Source: Rhyacichthys aspro (Eukaryota > Chordata > Actinopteri > Gobiiformes > Rhyacichthyidae). Taken from it: 64,000 nucleotides of DNA. The notes beneath the pieces are model-generated. The model was not told the DNA's origin, did no database searches, and was given only the letters and a program-made list of their open reading frames with translations. The translations under genes and the position numbers were made by a program. The stretch is taken from contig CM072155.1 of NCBI GenBank assembly GCA_036850595.1, forward strand, positions 6,265,475-6,329,474, given 5' to 3'. Each line of letters opens with the position of its first letter. The stretch's first letter is position 1. This document shows, in pieces, positions 60,664-64,000 of the stretch.

Positions 60664-61144
60664 TAGCCTGGCCAGCCAAACTGCTTTCTCATTGTATTAC
60701 ATACAGAGAAAGTCAGTCTGGGATTGTCCAATCTGCTCCATATTCTGCTCTGGCTCTTTCTTACTGGCCAATTGTAGCGAGGGAAGCGGGATTTAGTTTT
60801 TAGCGTCATATTGAGCGCGATAATTTTTTTAACCAAAACAGTACGCAGGTTTATGCAGCTTACCACAATCTAAAATAAGCACTGAACTCCATATTACACC
60901 CTTTGTCCTTAGATTTTTCAAAAACAACGGAAGTCATTCATCACCGAAGCATCTTCTCTCTCTAGCGATGCTGCTATACGCTGTGGTTTGTTGACAACTG
61001 GAATCAGACGGTCGCTTTCCTTACGTCAAATTGGTTTTCTCAGCGAGCATTAGTTCCGCCTTGAACTCCTATTTAAACCCCGCACTACCAGACTGATTTC
61101 TCTGTATGTAATAGAATGAAAAAGCCGTCTGGCTGGCCAGGCTA
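60664..61144. mobile_element. MITE with ~55-bp inverted repeats and 9-bp target duplication
   Basis: The ends are TAGCCTGGCCAGCCAAACTG (left) and the inverse of CTGGCTGGCCAGGCTA (right). The inverted arms extend about 55 bases with some mismatches and share the ATTACATACAGAGAAA.TCAGTCTGG core. Perfect 9-bp direct repeats GTGCTGTCT flank it at 60,655-60,663 and 61,145-61,153. There is no transposase. A 9-bp duplication is typical of Mutator-like elements; the superfamily is otherwise unassigned. Confidence 0.82.
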
Positions 61145-61640
61145 GTGCTGTCTGTAAAAAAAATAAAAATAAATAATTGTCAAGTTGTAGGCTTTATAAT
61201 TAATTATTTTACAAAGTCCTTTCGCTTACTCAACGGAAAAAGTAAGGGTGACTGAGCTTTAAATATAATTTAGCTGCTAAGGCCAACAGCAGATTCATTC
61301 CTCAATCAAAATTATTTCAGAACTATTTCAAAATGTGAAAAAGGTCAAACGTGTGTAGGCTATATGCTCACTTTTTGTTGTGGGATATTTCTTATGTCTT
61401 TCCCTTTGTTCAAAAAGGTCCAGTGTACATAGCAGTAAATGCATAAAAACAAGAATATGCATTTGTGTTTGTTATGCAAATCAGCCATGTGCTTTTTGGG
61501 TTTGAGTTCAGGTGTTTTTTTGTGTGTGTTTCATTCAACTCCTGCTTTCATGGTTCAAGAAAATGATTTTTGCTTGTTTCGGTTTCTGACTGGATGGATC
61601 AATTGAGTCAAGGTGATTTACTCTGTGCCCCTTTGGTAAA

Positions 61641-61745
61641 AATCCAGATCAGACTAGCTCATTGTATACAAAGAGGTATTTTAGTCTGGATTTGGAAATC
61701 TAAACCCAATCCAGACCAGACTAGCTCTTTATAAAATAAAGAGGA
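61641..61745. repeat. Imperfect tandem pair, period 67
   Basis: AATCCAGA(T/C)CAGACTAGCTC at 61,641 and again at 61,708, each followed by an AT-rich stretch and AAAGAGG. Short local duplication of unknown meaning. Confidence 0.55.
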
Positions 61746-62780
61746 TCGCTGGTCGGACTATCTAGCATTTGTAAACGAGCAATGTAACTGTATATTCCTA
61801 AAGATTTGCTGGACATTAAAGACAAAGAGGCAGACACTTGATTTGTTTTTGAACAACAAGGTTGATCTATTTCTGCTGGCAGCGCAGACCGACAACTGTT
61901 TGCTAACACGTTTGCTGCGTCAATCATGAAAAAGGTAATAAATAATAAGTGACTTTTCTTTTCACAGCTCCTCTCCACTGCCTCCTCACATAAAAGCCGT
62001 GTCAGTATTCCTCCTCGGAGATCTCATCGTCTTCAAATGTCAATTAGTCAGTGTAAATGCTAAATGATGTGGCCGTCACTTTTCAATAGCGCGACTATTA
62101 AAACTCTGCCTGTTTAGATTGTCTCCTCAACCTCCTGACAGCTCATCTGCCAATCACGTCGCGCCCACTCAACGCCTGATATATAAAGAACTAGTTTGAC
62201 TTTAAATTGGCTGCCATTTCTGAATCACTCATATTAGCATTTTCACATTCTTCGGTTAAGCATCAAGTCATTTAACTGTATGTAGGGAAAGGGCACGCTT
62301 CAAACTGTCAAAACTGATACAAAGATACAAAACTAAGTCGTTAGCTATAAACCTTTAAGGAGACATGAGCAACATTTTTAGTAGCTGAAAGGGCATTAGC
62401 CGCCAAAAATTGCTAATTCTGCATAAACATGATGGAAACGGCAGCTGGCTGACTACTCGTGTGCTGTCAGTGAGTGGGTAGAGACCGGATGCTTTGGACA
62501 ATGTTATGTATACAGAACGGGAAAAAAATGTGTGGATGTATGAAATGTGCCAAGGCTATACAGCAGCATTCTTGCTGTATTTGCTATTGGTAATCCACAG
62601 CAGACAACATGCTTGAGTAGAAATAAAGCAGTAGACTATATGATTTTTCAGCAAGTAATTTAGTCTCTAGTGATTTTTTCACTGGCATACTCATATAAAT
62701 GTCTGTGTGTGTCTGTTGGAAGCGGTATCTTTTGATGATGTAGTCTGAGAACAGCTCCAAAATTTACCAGCAACCAAAAA

Positions 62781-62945
62781 CATTTTTTTGGCCTTTTGCT
62801 TTTAACAGATAGATACAGTGTAGACAGACAGGAAACAGAATTAGAGAGAGGGAATGACATCGAGCATATGACAGGAGCCGGAATCAAGCCCAGGTTGCGC
62901 GAGTTTGTGGTATGTGCTCCACCAGTTGAGCCACCAAGGCTCCCC
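62781..62945 (-). mobile_element. tRNA-derived SINE
   Basis: Read on the minus strand it starts GGGGAGCC at 62,945, has an A-box-like TTGGTGGCTCAACTGG (62,937-62,922) and a B-box-like GGCTTGATTCC (62,890-62,880), continues with a CCTGTCTGTCTACACTGTAT body and ends in an A-rich tail near 62,781. This is the layout of a tRNA-derived SINE; the family name is not assigned. Confidence 0.75.
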
Positions 62946-64000
62946 GATTATATCCATAGATTTATTTTAAAATGTTTTATCAATCACCAACTGTTGCCAC
63001 ACCCATGACACTGTGTAAGCACAAAACCCGGCTACTAGGCCTCTCTGTAGCCTGGTCAGCCTTACTCAAAGGGGTCTTGAATCCCTCCCCTTAACAACAA
63101 TTTCAACTAAACTGCAATTCAGTCAGACCTATCACAACTCTTTATCTATCTTTATGTGATGCTTTGTTTTAAATTCAACTCAAATCCACAGAGATCAGAC
63201 TAAACTCAGAAGAGAAAAAAAGAACTGGCAAGGACACCTTTTCTGTAGTATAGTATTCACCGTGTTATTCTTTCAGTGTCTTACTGTTCATTTTGTCATT
63301 TGTGCTATAGAAATAAAACAGATTGGATAAGTTTTGCAGTACATAGGAACTGTCTTTGTGGATGACATAACTAATATGTTATACAAGGAATTCTCTGAGG
63401 CGCTATGCTGTTTAGTATAATACTATGCAAACACACTGCGGCCTACTGTGATTCTATGTGTGAAAACAATTGTGGGAGGGTGAGAAACACCTGCAGCCGT
63501 TTCAGTTTTTGGACTGACGGAGCCGGCCGACGGTTCAGCTAAGATGAGTCAGAACACTAGCGCACAGCAACATCTGCAACCGAGCTAAAATAGTGAGGCA
63601 CAGCAAGAGGTGGGCCGATGATGCAGTGTGTGATTCATTCCCCTGTGCTGTGACGCTGAGTAAACACAATGTCCGGTATTTACTGTGCCCTTGGATGAGA
63701 ATGGACGTGGGACTTCTCAATGAAAGTGCTAGTGCAGCTGGGCTTGGTAATTGATCAAAATATAATTACGATTACGAGTATCTAAATATGAAAACAGGTT
63801 CCACTTTATGGCTCTTAATCATAGCAAGTAAGATCATAGCCAATTTAGTAAAAGATTCATTGTTTAGTGCAAGTAGAATTAGCCTTGTCAAATGGGATCG
63901 AGGTCTCTGACTGGCTCCAAATGCAGCATAGAAGGTACCAAGCAAAATGGCTAATGAGAAGATTTTACTTGCATAACGTTAAGTTGATTTTCACATAATA

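Larger units (their letters stand above)
59605..64000. other. hdac5 upstream intron, repeat-bearing
   Basis: No further hdac5 exon could be recognised upstream of 59,604, so the intron is at least 4.4 kb or small exons are missed. The stretch contains a long-inverted-repeat MITE (60,664-61,144), a 67-base tandem pair near 61,641-61,745, a dispersed-repeat phrase at 62,459 and a tRNA-type SINE (62,781-62,945). Confidence 0.5.

Noticed and set aside
1..64000. CRISPR arrays, operons, tRNA or rRNA genes
   Set aside because: None seen; the window is vertebrate nuclear DNA, and the only tRNA-like sequence is the SINE at 62,781-62,945.

Overview
The window is nuclear DNA from a ray-finned (teleost) fish. 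The evidence is spliced genes with GT/AG introns, a T-cell receptor beta (TRB) V-D-J-C cassette with recombination signals, pex12 and hdac5 orthologues, fish-type hAT, Tc1 and tRNA-SINE repeats, and a 100-base N scaffold gap. No species is named because nothing in the sequence fixes one.

Layout. 1-8.0 kb holds the 3' end of a TRB locus on the + strand: two V segments with 23-type recombination signals, one D segment with textbook 12 and 23 signals, one J, and the constant-region exons. 8.0-29.7 kb holds a candidate T-cell enhancer, a Tc1 repeat, a C1q-domain gene (-), a leucine-rich-repeat membrane protein gene (-), pex12 (+), a long probable hdac5 3'UTR (-) and the last hdac5 coding exon. 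A 100-N gap follows at 29,682-29,781. Then 29,782-51,333 repeats 7,981-29,681 almost base for base. From 51.3 kb on, the sequence is single-copy again and carries the rest of the hdac5 catalytic half (-, exons out to 59.6 kb). The N-terminal hdac5 exons lie beyond the window or were not recognised.

Main interpretation. The two ~21.6 kb copies meet at the gap. The first copy starts inside the last TRBC intron and ends in the last hdac5 intron; the second runs between the same two points. The orphan exons this creates (a hdac5 tail at 29.35 kb, a TRBC tail at 29.8 kb), the small allele-like differences and the conventional 100-N gap make an uncollapsed contig overlap or retained haplotig more likely than a real tandem duplication. 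The likely true order is TRBV-TRBV-TRBD-TRBJ-TRBC, C1q-like, LRR-TM, pex12, hdac5, one copy each. The first pex12 copy carries a 2-base deletion in a C run that destroys its RING domain; the second copy is intact.

Beyond the assembly problem, the points worth a second look are the compact one-D one-J cassette, a cluster of ETS-RUNX composite sites about 0.3 kb 3' of TRBC (candidate TRB enhancer), a C1q-domain protein with a hydrophobic C-terminal tail, and several well-delimited non-autonomous transposons. I did not find an evidently new molecular system.
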